Positions 48,601 to 60,499 of a stretch of DNA of 64,000 nt are shown here, piece after piece (the stretch's first letter is position 1; every line of letters begins with the position of its first letter). The notes under the pieces are model-generated. The model was not told the DNA's origin and searched no databases. It saw only the letters and a list, made by a program, of their open reading frames with translations. Source of the DNA: Lottia gigantea (taxonomy: Eukaryota; Mollusca; Gastropoda; Lottiidae); contig NW_008707797.1 in the NCBI RefSeq assembly GCF_000327385.1, positions 1,512,105 through 1,576,104 on the forward strand, in the 5' to 3' direction. The position numbers were made by a program, and so were the translations under genes.

Positions 48601-51600
48601 ACATTAAAAATAAACCAAAAAAAAAAAAGAACATTCCCTGTTAATATTGCCTGTATAGGTCTTTGATTAACACGCGCTTGTTTCTATAAAGATTAAAAAG
48701 AGGTTTCTATCCCATGTATGTGTGTATCACATTATGACACAATTACTGCACAAGATATCTATTGGCTTAGATGGATTTTGAAATACAGAGGTCTTAACTA
48801 ATATATTACAAGAATAATTGGTGGCAAACATGGAATCTTTACTTTACACGGTCATGTCCATAGGGACAAACATAGATACCATAGTGACATGGTCTTGTCT
48901 AACATTCAGCCCATGGGGACAAACATAGATACCATAGTGACATGGTCTTGTCTAACATTCAGCCCATGGGGACAAACATATTTACCATAGTGACATGGTC
49001 CTGTCTAACATTCAACCCGAAGAGACAAACATGGATACCATAGTGACATGGTCCTGTCTAACATTCAACCCGAAGAGACAAACATGGATACCATAGTGAC
49101 ATGGTCCTGTCTAACATTCAACCCGAAGAGACAAACATGGATACCATAGTGACATGGTCCTGTCTAACATTCAACCCGAAGAGACAAACATGGATACCAT
49201 ATATAATATGGAAACAAACAAACAAACAAACAAAAAAACAAACAGGCGTTTCAAAGTCAAACTACCTTATATGTATTTATTCTGAAGGTTAAAATATAAT
49301 ACATAATAATATGTTTTCGATTTTATAATATATGTGGGTCTTCGCCTCGTTGTGTTGAACCAGCTAGCCCTTTTAATATTTCATTTAATGCGTTCGATTA
49401 TTTTATAGGTCAGGAGGAACAAATTTAAAATATTATACTGATTGTCCTACCCTATAACTACTATGTATTGAATTTTAATATCAATAGATCAAAAACGCGG
49501 ACGAAATATACAAATAAGAGGTGTTTAAATATTTTGAAATACTATACTACTTAAAGGTGGGATCTAATACTTATATGAATAGAATGAAGAGTTGTTCTAA
49601 TGAGTTGGAAAAATACCAGTTTGTCTCACAAGTCCATTATTAATTCATAATTAGCTAAATTAGAAGAGAATTACCAGCCATGTAATTATCAATTAGCAGA
49701 ATTCCAATAAGTCTTTTTTTTTGTTTCTCCAGTGTTTGTACATATATGGATATTAATGATTGATTAAAACTCTCAATTATATACAATAAGAAAATAATGA
49801 TAATTCAATAGAAACACCAAATATTTGTTAAATTTGACAATAAATAACAAGGGAACCCATCTTTAAAATGAGCAAAGATACTCCTACTGCCTGTTTGTGT
49901 ATAGAAATTTTAACTTCATTTTAAGTGGTAGAATTTCTTTAAGATCAGCTTTGTTTTATCCCTTTCTCCGATAATAAACATGTATATTATCGAAACGTTG
50001 TGTTCCATAAGATCAAGGCTGGAATAGCGTTTCATGTCTTGGCCTCTAATAGGGACTAGATATTGAAACACAAAATTAATATTCTACCCAATTTCCTTTT
50101 ATAGACCTTAGTACCAAAATTTTATCTGTAGTCGACTGTGGTCCCAAGATTGAGGGTACAAATAGGGGGCAGACTGACTCAATGGGGGGACAAATGCTGA
50201 GGCTGAATTCAAATTTTGTGGGGAAATTGAACCCCACCCCCCCGCCTCTCATCTCCTCCTGTACCCCGCCAATGTTGGCAAGTATTTCTAAATTTGCCAA
50301 ACGTGGACATTTTGTATAGCTTTCTCTATCGTGAACTAAAGGTGCCCTCACACCACAGAAATCAACAGTTTTGTATGGATGCGGATAATGCATCGTTCAA
50401 AACCGCTATTCTTATTTGCAACCATGCGCAACCGTTGATCACTATGGGAGTGAGTGTACCTTTATAGATAAATATTTTACAATAAAAGAAGATTTATTTG
50501 CCAAAAGCGTAACTCTTTTATTATGTTGAAGATTGTCGAGTATAGGCATGTCTTGTGTATATTGTATTTTACGAACTGTACTTGAAATGTTGTGTAAGTG
50601 TCAAGTGTAGAGAAAGTAAGGTTGTGTCATTTGAAACATTCTGGCCTCAATTCAATGTTTTGAAACCAGTTTGTACATGTAAAATGATTTATTAAATATC
50701 TTCGATCTATTATGATTAAAATCAAAATGGTCAAAATTCGCCTTGCCAATACTACCACCTCCAGCCCAGCCCCAGATTAATATCATTTTTTACATTATTT
50801 AATAGTTCTTATTACTACTTTATTGTTTCTTCCAATGAGCTGAATTTTCACCTCGGCACGTGCTTTCTTAGTTTCAATTATAGACTGTTGTTACAACTAG
50901 GCCTACTCTTACCCAGCTACGAAATACAGCGGCTCAACTACCATTGGGCCAGTGCTTCTATAGGCCTACGAGAGGATTTTCTACTACACCTGCAAAAGAA
51001 GTGTGTTTTCTTGTGACTTTGGTAAATGCTATAAGGACTATCTCCCACAACAACCAATAATACATGCATATCAACTCTTGGGTATTTATGACCCAAACTA
51101 GTATATAGGTACTTATTGTATAATAAATAATAGAGGCCTAAAGTGAAAGTACATTTGTAAATTTGTATTGTTGTCAATTTTATTAGATTACACCTGAACG
51201 AGTCCTTTTACACTTTTATTATCAAAATATTGTTATTGCAATAACAAATAACAGATCTGTGCCAACAAAATATTGAACATAACAAAATCAATTTGGAAAT
51301 TGATAGTGCAGTTAGTTTATAAAAAATACAGGACTCGAGGTACAACTCAAGGGTGAACTCAGAGTCATTATCCATTGATAGTGAAGTTCTGTAGCATATC
51401 AACATGTCTTAACATGGCGTCATTTGCTTGGTTACGTTACAAATGGTGGCTATGGGTTATAATCTCGGTCGGCATATATAAGTCCAATGACCTTGAATAA
51501 GTCACCTTCGTTCATTATTCCAGTCGAACCAGGGTACGGATAATTCGGGATAGATTAATGCCAAAAGATTTGGCCAAGGACCAGCTGGTAGAAAGTGTCC

Positions 51601-54600
51601 CTAATTATGAACCTAATAGTTGTTTCTTGTTTACCCATTTACACACATGTCGTCAATTAAACCAAAGACTAATTTGTCTCTATTTGTCTACACTGACTCT
51701 ATACTGGCTAAAGTCTAAATGCGTAAAAAATGAGATAAGGTATGACTGAACACTCAAAATACATGTATTTTATCTTTTATCAATAATTCAATATTTCATT
51801 TGTCATTATTTGTATTATACTGTCAATCTAGAGGAGTACCCTGCACTAATTTAACTCTACAATAAAAGAATTTGGAGTTCAAAAACAGCAAATCTTTATT
51901 TTTGTACTTGTCGTTAATACTTGTAAAATTTGAAGCAATTACTAATACAAAATTTAAAATATTTGCAATTACTTAAAAGGATCTTAAAGAGGTTTTCGAA
52001 AGTTTTATGTCTATTGGGGAGACTGATAGCATCGATTTGCGCCATTTCAATTTTCAATTAGACATCTCTGGTTTTTGTAATTCCTCTAAAATTTATCCTT
52101 TTATGACGACACTATCACTTGAATTTAACACCCTCAAAAACCAATTTTTGCAAATTTTGCTCATTATCTGTATAATACGAACAGACGCCAGGCTGTTGGT
52201 CTGATAAGGGCTATATTTTTCTACAAATACAGCTGCATAAACATAAACTTGAAAAAAAAAATGAAATGGGCGTAACAATGGCAGAACAAGGAATGACCTC
52301 AATATAATTATTATATTATGGAATATGAAAAAAAAAACGTCTAACGAAATCATATTTGAATTTGAATAATGGTGGTTTTAAGAATCAAAAAGACAGATGA
52401 GATTCGGTCTCTTATCTTTCTGAGGAATACAGATAATACATTTAACATGGGTGTTATCTGTATACATAATAACCAGTATTGACCTAGTAACAGACTGATA
52501 GATAACATCATATCCTTCGTTTCCCATACTTGACATGTTATTATTTGCTTAACTCTTGTATTCAATTAGCGATTATTATCTATATATACGTTCTCCGAGA
52601 ACTGAGAAGTGATATAGGCCTATAATATGTGGGGTTTAACGTCCTACTACTTTTCTGCACCATATAGTTTCAAGAAGAACAATATGTAATATTATACGAG
52701 CGCTATGTAAATGTTATACAAATACTCCCCATACAATGGCGGCACTAGTCTATTGGATATAGGGGATACAAATAAAGGGCAGAGTGCGGAGGGGGAGCGG
52801 CTACTGTCAGGGTTGAGATTCCAAAACGCACCGATCACAATTGGATGTACAATATATTTCATAACGGCATGGACAATTGGTTTACTTGTATGAAATGAAA
52901 TGAAATGAAATGAAATGAAATGAAATAAAGTGAGTTTTACGTCCTGCTATTGTGGACCTAATTGCTAATAAATATGGGCAACACCATGCAGTGTGCAATA
53001 AGGGTAATTTTGTCAGAACAGCTGCATTACCCTACTCTTTTTCAATTTCCAAATTTCGAGGGATCTTTAACGTGCGATTAACGAATATGACTAATGTATT
53101 GAGTGAAATAAACTGTAGGTCTATTACTTACATTCCAATCTGAAGACGTAAACTCAGCCCCTGTCAGCTGGAACATGGTACAGAAATCAGACGTGGAACA
53201 GGATTGTCCAGCCACACACACCCCATCTACCATAAACCCTTTTAAATTCTTGACGGCGTTAGCTGGAAGAGAAAACAGGTGAATTTTTAAAGGCCATGGA
53301 TTTAAAGGATCAAATTTCGACGGTGAGTTGTGAAGACTATAACTGGTGAACCTGTTCTTTGAATGAATAATCCGAGACACTAGTACAAATAGATCTGACT
53401 TAGGTTCTCATCAATTCGTCCCCCGGTGGGACTAGGGTGTCAGGGGGTATGACCAACTGGTGTAGGAGAAAAATTTATTTATTTATAACATATTTCTAGC
53501 GTGTTTCACATAAACAGGTTCTTGTGGAGGCGCGGTAATTACAAAATGATTACAATGTTAAAGAAAAGGGTTGTGTTGCTTGATTAAAATTTACTGCTAT
53601 ATCTGAAGCGCGGGCAATCTCAGATATTTCGCCCCCCTTCGGACGTTAACATGGCTCTGCCAATGACCACGGTCCATCTATCTACTCATGAGAGGGTGCA
53701 GTGAAAACGAAGATGCTCGACGCCAAATGAATTAAATGTATTATACCATGAACGTATTTAGAAACGTTTTTTCTATCACAATTGTTCCAAATATGGTTTG
53801 CAAACGGCTTTTGAAAGTCTCCCTTTAACAAAACATGGCTGAAAAGAACTCATAAGAATAGGATGCTATCAAAACTTCTGAAAAATAGTTCCGATGTATT
53901 AGCTTACTTACAAGATATGGGTAGGTTCCAGGATAGACGTAGTCTTGGTATATACCAGGTAACTTCAGAAATATTTCGTATATTCCTCTTCACATCAGAT
54001 TCAAAATTCTTAGCAGATTCAATCGCTCCGGTGTCCTCGTCGACTATAGGAAGGTTGGCATTATTGGGTATGCGACAATCTAGATAAATAAATAAACTCA
54101 AATTCAACTTGCTCAGTGACTCGATTACTTAAGACCCCATTCTCCCTTGTTGATACCAGCAGTACTGGATTTTAGTATCATCAACAATATCGCCATACTG
54201 GGTATCGGAGTCTAAGAAATGTTTTCAAGAAGATCCGGCTTTCACCAAGATTTTACAGGTTTATTACATAATTACATTTCATATACATTCTTTTAAATAT
54301 TATTCCTTTAAAATCTTGAGTTTTATTCCAGTTAAATTAAATTGAAACAGACGGGGAGAACAAAATGAAACAAATCCCCTCACCTGCTGCTGGGATGGTG
54401 TATTCTACACAGGAAATGTCAGTTCTCTACAAAAAACAAAACAGATTGTTAACATCATTCAGCATGTTGTCGATTGAAGGTGTGAAGACTTTCTAAAGCA
54501 TCAGCCGTGGAATCATTTCCGGGAGAGCGGAGGGATTCGAACCTACGACACCGATAATCACCTACCAGGCAAACAATCTAATTCGATACCTGCTAAGCTA

Positions 54601-57600
54601 CGATAATCCATTGTCTTATACACATTACATTGGCGTTACCCTATTGGCTAAAACAGCCAATGATATATTAGTTTTTATAAAGATTGTGAAGTAAATTAGG
54701 TTTGTCCATCCCAATATAATAGACTGAGCAATTTTGGCTTATTAACTTCATTTGGTTATAACTTTCTCCATATCATTCAGTTGTTTTTTTCTATAATATA
54801 ATAATCTTTCAATGACATTTAGAAGTAGATAAATGAGGGTTAGGGAGCTGTAGAAATCAGCTTTGACGTTTTTTTATTTATTTATATATATAATATACTT
54901 CTTGTTCTGTCTTCTATCATTATCATTTCATGTTTGATAAATATTTCTGTATGTGTGAAATGAAACGTTGTATAAATTAAAGAAAGGTGTAGTTTATCTA
55001 TAATGGTGTTTTTATTTATTTAATATAAAATGAATATTTCAAAATATTCGTCAGAAGTCAGCGCATCCTTTAAAACATTAAAAATCGTCCAAATTAGTTC
55101 ATGGACTAGGGAATTGCTGAAACATTTAGCTTGAGTCCAAAAGTGTAGGATAGTTGCCTCAGGAATGATTTAGCAATTTCATTCATTAAATATCTTCAAT
55201 GGTCTATACTTATCTAGAACACTGATTCTATTGCTAAGAATGTTGGAATTTTCCCAACCTATGAATCATGGAATATAGAATAGAACCATTTTGACTTGAC
55301 ACTTATAAGTTTTACACGTGGGAGTTGTTATATAATCAAAATGACTAATATTACCTTGTTTTCATTTTATATATAAAATATTACTGTTAAAATAGTGCTC
55401 AATACATCAATTATAGAGTGATATAGAAATACCACTGTTAAAATAATGCTCAATACATCAATTATAGAGTGATATAGAAATACCACTGTTAAAATAGTGC
55501 TCAATACATCAATTATAGAGTGATATAGAAATACCACTGTTAAAATAGTGCTCAATACATCAATTATAGAGCGATATAGAAATACCACTGTTAAAATAGT
55601 GCTCAATACATCAATTGTAGAGTGATATAGAAATACCACTGTTAAAATATTGCTCAATACATCAATTATAGAGTGATATAGAAATACCACTGTTAATATA
55701 GTGCTCAATACATCAATTATAGAGTGATATAGAAATACCACTGTTAAAATAGTACTCAATACATCAATTGTAGAGTGATATAGAAATACCACTGTTAAAA
55801 TATTGCTCAATACATCAATTGTAGAGCGATATAGAAATACCACTGTTAAAATAGTGTCAAAAAGACGAGTCGTTTGAGATATCATTGAAGGAATTATGAG
55901 ATTTTCGTTAGTACTTCTGAAGGCTATTTACATATATTCAAGATTCAAATCGACCCCCTAAAATAACACACCTGTCCCTTTAAGGCAAATCAATGTAGGT
56001 ATTTGTATGTATGGTATTCTGATATAACTATTAAAGATATGAATCCTTATCAAGGGCAATGATTCATCCATTTTGTTCAACTGTCGGGGTATAATATATG
56101 GGAGTTAAAATCCCAGGGGTGAGGTATGATATCATAAGGCTATGAAGTATATTAAAAGGGCTTCAACGAAATGAATTGTGTATGATACGTTTTATCGTTT
56201 ATGAGATTACATAACACTTGTGTATAGTTAAATATAGGGGCTGAATCGCACCTGCATACTCTTGACATAATCAGACAGTACATTGCATATACCTTCAATT
56301 TAATATCATATAAAAACCAACACTCCTTAATAAACAAACAATACATGACTGGTAGAGCGATACATTAGTTAAATATCTTAATTTATTCGTTTAATATTCA
56401 TGTCAAATATCATGGACACAAAAATATGTTTTTTAATCTAGGAGTGGGATACGAAGTGTGACCAAAAAAGAAACTCAATCGCTCATGAGAATTCATTGTG
56501 AGCCATAAAAATTTCTCGATTTCCATTTTTTTTTAAATTTGAATTTAGTGTTTAGCTCGCAGGTATTCCTTCTTTCTTAAAATACATCATAATAAATAAA
56601 CATATCGATATTAAAATACAAACATTGAGATATTTAAATTTGAAAGTTCAAATGCAGTACACTGTCATCAGGAATATAATAATACTTCTAGATAATATAT
56701 TACTTTCAACGTTTCAATGTGGTTCTCACACTGTCATTAGGAATATAATAATACTTCTAGATAATATATTACTTTCAACGTTTCAATGTGGTTCTCACAC
56801 TGTCATTAGGAATATAATGATACTTCTAGAATATCTATTACTTTCAACGTTTCAATGTGGTTCTCACACTGTCATTAGGAATATAATGATACTTCTAGAA
56901 TATCTATTACTTTCAACGTTTCAATGTGATTCTCACACTGTCATCAGGAATATAATAATACTTCTAGAATATTTAATACTTTCAACGTTTCAATGTGGTT
57001 CTCACACTGTCATCAGGAATATAATAATACCTCTAGAATATTTAATACTTTCAATGTTTCAATGTGGTTCTCACACTGTCATCAGGAATATAATAATACT
57101 TCTAGAATATTTAATACTTTCAACGTTTCAATGTGGTTCTCACACTGTCATCAGGAATATAATAATACTTCTAGAATATTTAATACTTTCAACGTTTCAA
57201 TGTGGTTCTCACACTGTCATCAGGAATATAATGATACTTCTAGAATATTTAATACTTTCAATGTTTCAATGTGGTTCTCACACTGTCATCAGGAATATAA
57301 TAATACTTCTAGAATATTTAATACTTTCAACGTTTCAATGTGGTTCTCACACTGTCATCAGGAATATAATGATACTTCTAGAATATTTAATACTTTCAAC
57401 GTTTCAATCATTCATTAAATGCTCATTTAGTATTTTAATAGTATCTATTAATAATTAATTTTTTAACCATTTTTCTTTCCAATCCGCCATTTAAAGACAA
57501 AAACCACAATAAATAAGTCACCGGGAAAGTTGAATGTTGACAAAATCAAGGACACGTGTTAAGAATGTCACATTAAAACAAGCAGGATTTAAACGAAATA

Positions 57601-59873
57601 TTAGTAAGGGTAAACAAACACTCAATATTTCTCTTAGATTGAAATCAGAATGTGAAAAACTTCAAAACATTATTCATTTCTCAAAACAACTCGAAACAAA
57701 TCCATTTTTAAAATGATCAAAAAATCACTATGGGGTGTGTTAGGAATAGAGTATATATATATATATATATATCAGATGGCCGAGTAAAACAATAGATTGA
57801 TACTATTATATTTAGAAGATCGTATTGAATCGGTACTACCAGATCATAATAAGTCTTTTTTTTTCATTATTTGGAAAATACTAACTGAACTTAATTTAAC
57901 AGGACTTTAAAATATATAGTTCTAACCTCATGACCTTGGCCCGCGCTTTTATGAAGATTCTTTTCGCATATCATCCTTACGCAAACAATTTCCTTTTCCG
58001 AAAAATTCATAAAGTATCAAGGCTAAGACTATAATATTTTCATCTCATATTTACATATTGATATAGTCATCATGATATTAGTAAACTTTAGGTTATTAAT
58101 TTTATTGTAGACGAATTGAAAGTCATATTTCCATTCTACAAACAGATACAGACATGCGGAATTGATATCGATTGTTTTGTCAACTGATCCAGGCTAGCCG
58201 AGGACTAATTTACATCAACACAAAGCAATATTAACATTGCCATTGAAACAAACACGTTTTGAATATTGCCTCAATAGAATAAGCGTGTGTATTTTGCAAG
58301 CTGGTGATTCCATTGAATTTTTAAAATTACACAACACTGTAGGTCTGTGTTTATCTTTTGTTAAGAAAAAGTAATAATCAGTTAAAACAGGTAGTGATAG
58401 TCATACCATAATCATTTAATAATTCAAAATCAATTAAATTTGGCTGCCGACAAGTTTCACCAGATCAGCAAACCTGTCGTAAACTCGTCCGTCACTCCAT
58501 CTTAAGATTTCTCCTTCTATTAGCGACAAAACAGGGATCAATGTTAGCAATGTCGAAATTAGTCGGACAGATTCGCAATTCATTTGACCAATCGTATCTT
58601 AGTCTCAGAAACGGCATTTGGAACAGTGTGCACAGCTCACCGTCGAAATTTGAGCCATCAAATCCGTGTTTGAAAGTTAAAAAGACGACTCGCCATTTCT
58701 TGACACTGTCATATATATAGTTTGTGGTATTTTTGAAGGGGTTTTTGTACAATTCCTTTTCTTAAAAACTCAGATCAACCCCCGATAATGGCGAACTTGT
58801 ATCTTTAAGTGCATTGAAAGGTTTACACTATTAACTGTGTGAACTCTGATAACAGACGAATTAAATTACACGTTTAACAATAAATGGCTACATGGATTCC
58901 CCGAAAATGACAACAAGTTTACAATCAAAAAAGAATTTAAACAGTTTTTGCTGGATGGGTTTTCTTATAAGGATAATAATTTTATAAATCTAAACACGCG
59001 TTTAACAGTATTTGCTGCGTAGATTCTCAAAAAATGATAACAAATTTACGAATCAAACGCTTTAACATTATTAGCTAAATGAATTTTCGGAAGAATATCA
59101 AGTTGAAGAAACCACTGGAGAATGGATTCAATGTCGCATAAAGTCGCATAAGCGACTGGGTATCGTGGGTTCGAATCCTCCACAAGACAAGACACTAATA
59201 CTGATATCACTGCCAGTGCTTTCTATAGACTCTTTATTTTACTTGAGACAGATTACAGCCCCGTCGACAGAAATGAATGTGCTTGGGCTCAGATTTTGAA
59301 CTCAAAACGTATCGAAATCTATATCTGTACAATATTGTACAAAGACACTGTGAATGAATCAGTCTCTGCTGAACTGAAGAAGGTTTTGCTGGGGCTTAAT
59401 TCTGTCTTGCTGGGGCGCAGCCCCCACGGACCCCACCCTAACGACGGGACTGGGACAGAATTAGGTTTATTACAAAGTGACATGGCCCTGTCTAACATTC
59501 AATCCATAGGGACAACCATAGACTATACAATATATTATATCAAAACAAACAGAGAAATACGCATAATGACATGATTTTACAAAAAATATCGATGAACAAT
59601 TTTGAATAAAAATATACTAATAGGTACATATAAACATGATGTAGATAAACCAATTTAACGATGACGTCACAAACCCCAAATTCCACTGTCATGCCATCCT
59701 ACTCGCGGCTTATTAAAAAGTGATTAATGATGTCATTGATGTAAATAACTAATTTTACGAACCTCTTTTCCATTCTGTATTATCTTTAATGTACAGTTAC
59801 TGGCTGATTGGACTAAGCACTCCATTCCACAAACCAACAGCACTATTCCGCGGACTGTCTTCGAATCCCACAT
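39608..59873 (-). CDS. IL-17 receptor-like protein with SEFIR domain (10 exons, 742 aa)
   Basis: Exons: 59873-59763, 54426-54384, 54079-53912, 53262-53132, 48575-48437, 43379-43213, 42172-42040, 41510-41259, 41114-41061, 40638-39608; 2229 nt, all phases agree. Signal peptide about 1-24 (GIVLLVCGMECLVQS). Ectodomain to about 297 resembles the two fibronectin-like folds of IL-17 receptors (SEVTWYIPRLRLSWNLPIS, NLKGFMVDG, CQCYVIDAMNEKYCEMRC) and has N-glycosylation sites. A Ser/Thr/Pro stalk precedes the helix (about 352-374, TIGLAVGLTIIFALGTAALL). The last exon starts the SEFIR domain (about 405-560): VFVLSADDHAHHLDVVKQL, CRVIYPPWEIKQI, SWRGWLHKSLDKADYVLVV. It ends in an acidic, Ser/Tyr-rich tail. 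SEFIR domains recruit ACT1/CIKS-like adaptors in IL-17 signalling, so this is a cytokine-type receptor. Which vertebrate IL17R it matches best cannot be settled by eye. Introns hold most of the repeats between 44 and 59 kb. Confidence 0.9.
41755..41855 (+). repeat. Dispersed repeat (GACAACCGACCAATTCCA), copy 2
   Basis: gacaaccgaccaattccatt with flanking cctccct and cccccgaacagtcaa. Matches 12480-12670 and 42400-42570. Intronic in the IL17R-like gene. Confidence 0.5.
42400..42570 (+). repeat. Dispersed repeat (ACCGACCAATTCCA), copy 3
   Basis: ataaccgaccaattccactc, then aaaacatcatacaccatttg and ccctccgaacaatcaa, as in the copy near 12520-12600. A diverged tandem of cgtaacgt-type motifs lies just before it at 42180-42365. 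Confidence 0.5.
44025..44150. mobile_element. Foldback element (ACTCCTTTCTTTAAT ends)
   Basis: Left arm tactactcctttctttaatt and caacgtttcga; right arm tcgaaacgttgcaaaaatta and aagaaaggagta, complementary over about 35 bp. A related, less complete copy lies at 54895-55005. Intronic. Confidence 0.7.
44645..44890. mobile_element. MITE family 2, copy 4
   Basis: Left half atgtgtatcgggacactgtc and aacatcaatttccaccattt; right half attgcaggaaccacacagtt, gaaattgatgctatcagtgt and ccccgatacacat. Palindromic, non-coding, in an IL17R-like intron. Confidence 0.8.
45555..45705. mobile_element. Short palindromic element
   Basis: Left arm tcgactaaataagtcgaatt, later gtttcaa; right arm ttgaaacattgtagcc and aaaaattcgacttattacgt cga. 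About 150 bp foldback, non-coding, no clear target duplication. Confidence 0.6.
46427..46740. mobile_element. MITE family 1, copy 3 (complete)
   Basis: 314 bp. Left arm catcttcaaaatgtcaagtt and attacgaacttcgtctta; right arm taagacgaagttcgcgcaat, agcttgatattgtgaagatg. Inner inverted pair ggattgtacgctagcaaata and tcgctagcgtacaatcc. Intronic in the IL17R-like gene. Confidence 0.87.
47259..47401. mobile_element. Tc1/mariner-pogo-type MITE with TA target duplication
   Basis: 143 bp bounded by cagtggagccgcctttttcc and the complement of cagtggagcctcgtttatcc, flanked on both sides by TA. CAGT-starting inverted repeats with a TA duplication are typical of pogo/Tigger-like non-autonomous elements. Confidence 0.85.
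48012..48229. mobile_element. Long-arm palindromic element (ACGAGGTACGGTGTC ends)
   Basis: About 215 bp. Left arm aatagacgaggtacggtgtc, tggtgcgattccgatgtggg, attatc; right arm gataatcccgcaccgtac and gacaccgtacctcgactatt. The GC-rich arms differ from the AT-rich surroundings. Non-coding foldback element. Confidence 0.75.
48863..49205 (+). repeat. 53-bp minisatellite, about 6.5 copies
   Basis: Units of gggacaaacatagataccat, agtgacatggtcttgtctaa and cattcagcccatg; later units have cccgaagaga. A single diverged unit is found 10 kb away at 59475-59530 (tgacatggccctgtctaaca), so the unit probably derives from a dispersed element. Confidence 0.92.
49560..49865. mobile_element. Interspersed element, family 4, copy 2
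   Basis: Reverse-orientation match of 26174-26475 (aattcataattagctaaatt, agaagagaattaccagc). About 300 bp, non-coding. Confidence 0.65.
50076..50395. other. IL17R-like intron segment with a short open frame, no recognised gene
   Basis: A 105-codon minus-strand frame exists but is compositionally odd and has a C/G-rich core (50220-50270). It resembles degraded repeat rather than a gene. The remainder of the intron, 50400-52000, shows no feature beyond AT-rich sequence. Confidence 0.3.
51980..52145. mobile_element. MITE family 2, copy 5 (left half)
   Basis: ttttatgtctattggggaga, ctgatagcatcgatttgcgc and catttcaattttcaattaga match the left half of the family. The complementary right half is missing. 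Confidence 0.7.
52888..52945 (+). repeat. (GAAAT)n tract joined to a dispersed GTTTTACGTCC motif
   Basis: Eight pentamers tgaaa(t) followed by aaagtgagttttacgtcctg. The same motif, with shorter GAAAT runs, occurs at 36850 and 38300, and without a run at 52625. This looks like the end of an interspersed element with a simple-repeat tail. Confidence 0.6.
54525..54612 (-). repeat. tRNA-like SINE head with perfect A and B boxes
   Basis: On the minus strand TAGCTTAGCAGG fits the pol III A-box consensus and GGTTCGAATCC fits the B box, but they are 45 nt apart, too far for a plain tRNA, and the acceptor and T stems do not pair. A tRNA-derived SINE head or decayed tRNA is most likely. Confidence 0.55.
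55384..55860 (+). repeat. 51-bp minisatellite, about 9.5 copies
   Basis: Units of taaaatagtgctcaatacat, caattatagagtgatataga and aataccactgt. It lies in IL17R-like intron 1. The 172-codon minus-strand frame through it exists because 51 is a multiple of three. Confidence 0.95.
56658..57410 (+). repeat. 69-bp minisatellite, about 11 copies
   Basis: Units of ctgtcatcaggaatataata, atacttctagaatatttaat, actttcaacgtttcaatgtg and gttctcaca. The first two units share a longer gataatatatt variant and the last eight share gaatatttaat, so the array has grown with local homogenisation. It lies in IL17R-like intron 1; open in two frames for 140-277 codons. Confidence 0.96.
57751..57772. repeat. (TA)n microsatellite
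   Basis: Eleven TA dinucleotides in IL17R-like intron 1. Confidence 0.9.
59355..59405 (-). repeat. Dispersed repeat (CAGCAAAACC family), copy 3
   Basis: Reverse complement of the 9565 and 11350 copies (ctgctgaactgaagaaggtt, ttgctggggcttaattct). Followed by a GC-rich stretch (59408-59450). Upstream at 59145-59190 a GGTTCGAATCC B-box-like motif is present, so the whole may be a SINE. Confidence 0.55.
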
Positions 59874-60499
59874 AATTACAGGAATACTTAATTAACTCAT
59901 TAATTATCCTCGGCTAATTACGTTAATCCTTATGGATCATTTTAAACATGACCGATTATATCGCCCCATTTTATACAAGTCTTTCTTCCGATATAACCAA
60001 CTTCATAAACACTAGTAGAATAAATCCGGTTGAATTGGGGTCAAAGTTTACTCGATACGGCCCTGTTTCATTCATACAATTATCTATATGAGTGACACGC
60101 GTATAGCCGTTGGTGGTTTATTTATAGAGGCCAATCAAATACGACAATTTGACGACGTGAGTACTCTTCAGTATGTACTTTCAAACAATCAAACAGGAAC
60201 ATATGTATGTATCTATATACCTACATTCTAAGAAATGGGTATGGAGGTTATAGTTGAAAGGTCAAATCGGGTCACCAAAATATAGAGTTGCTATTATTGC
60301 GAAACATTAGTCATGTTTGTTTGTTTTTTATGATATAAAAGTGGGGCCTATTTTTCTTCTCTTCATTGAACGAGTTTCTTTAGATCCTTTGTTATTTTGA
60401 CTTGACTATGATAAAACGAAAATTGCCTTGATAAAAACAACTGAGTAAATAAACAATACATAGCATGGTATCGGTGCATGTTAGACAATATATATAATT

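Noticed and set aside
50076-50393. 105-codon minus-strand frame
   Set aside because: Mixed low-complexity and GC-rich patch in an intron, no recognisable domain.
54525-54612. A functional tRNA gene
   Set aside because: A and B boxes are perfect but 45 nt apart, and the stems do not pair; a tRNA-derived SINE head is more likely.
55367-55885. 172-codon minus-strand frame with a 17-residue repeat
   Set aside because: Same reason: a 51-bp minisatellite with an open frame.
56625-57458. 277-codon open frame with a 23-residue repeat
   Set aside because: The 69-bp unit is a multiple of three, so openness is inherited by each copy. Composition is AT-driven and the array lies in an intron of the IL17R-like gene.
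58492-58752. 86-codon minus-strand frame with protein-like composition in IL17R-like intron 1
   Set aside because: Part of it (tcaaatttcgacggtgag) recurs in an intron near 53312, so it is probably repeat-derived. No splice phase fits the receptor.
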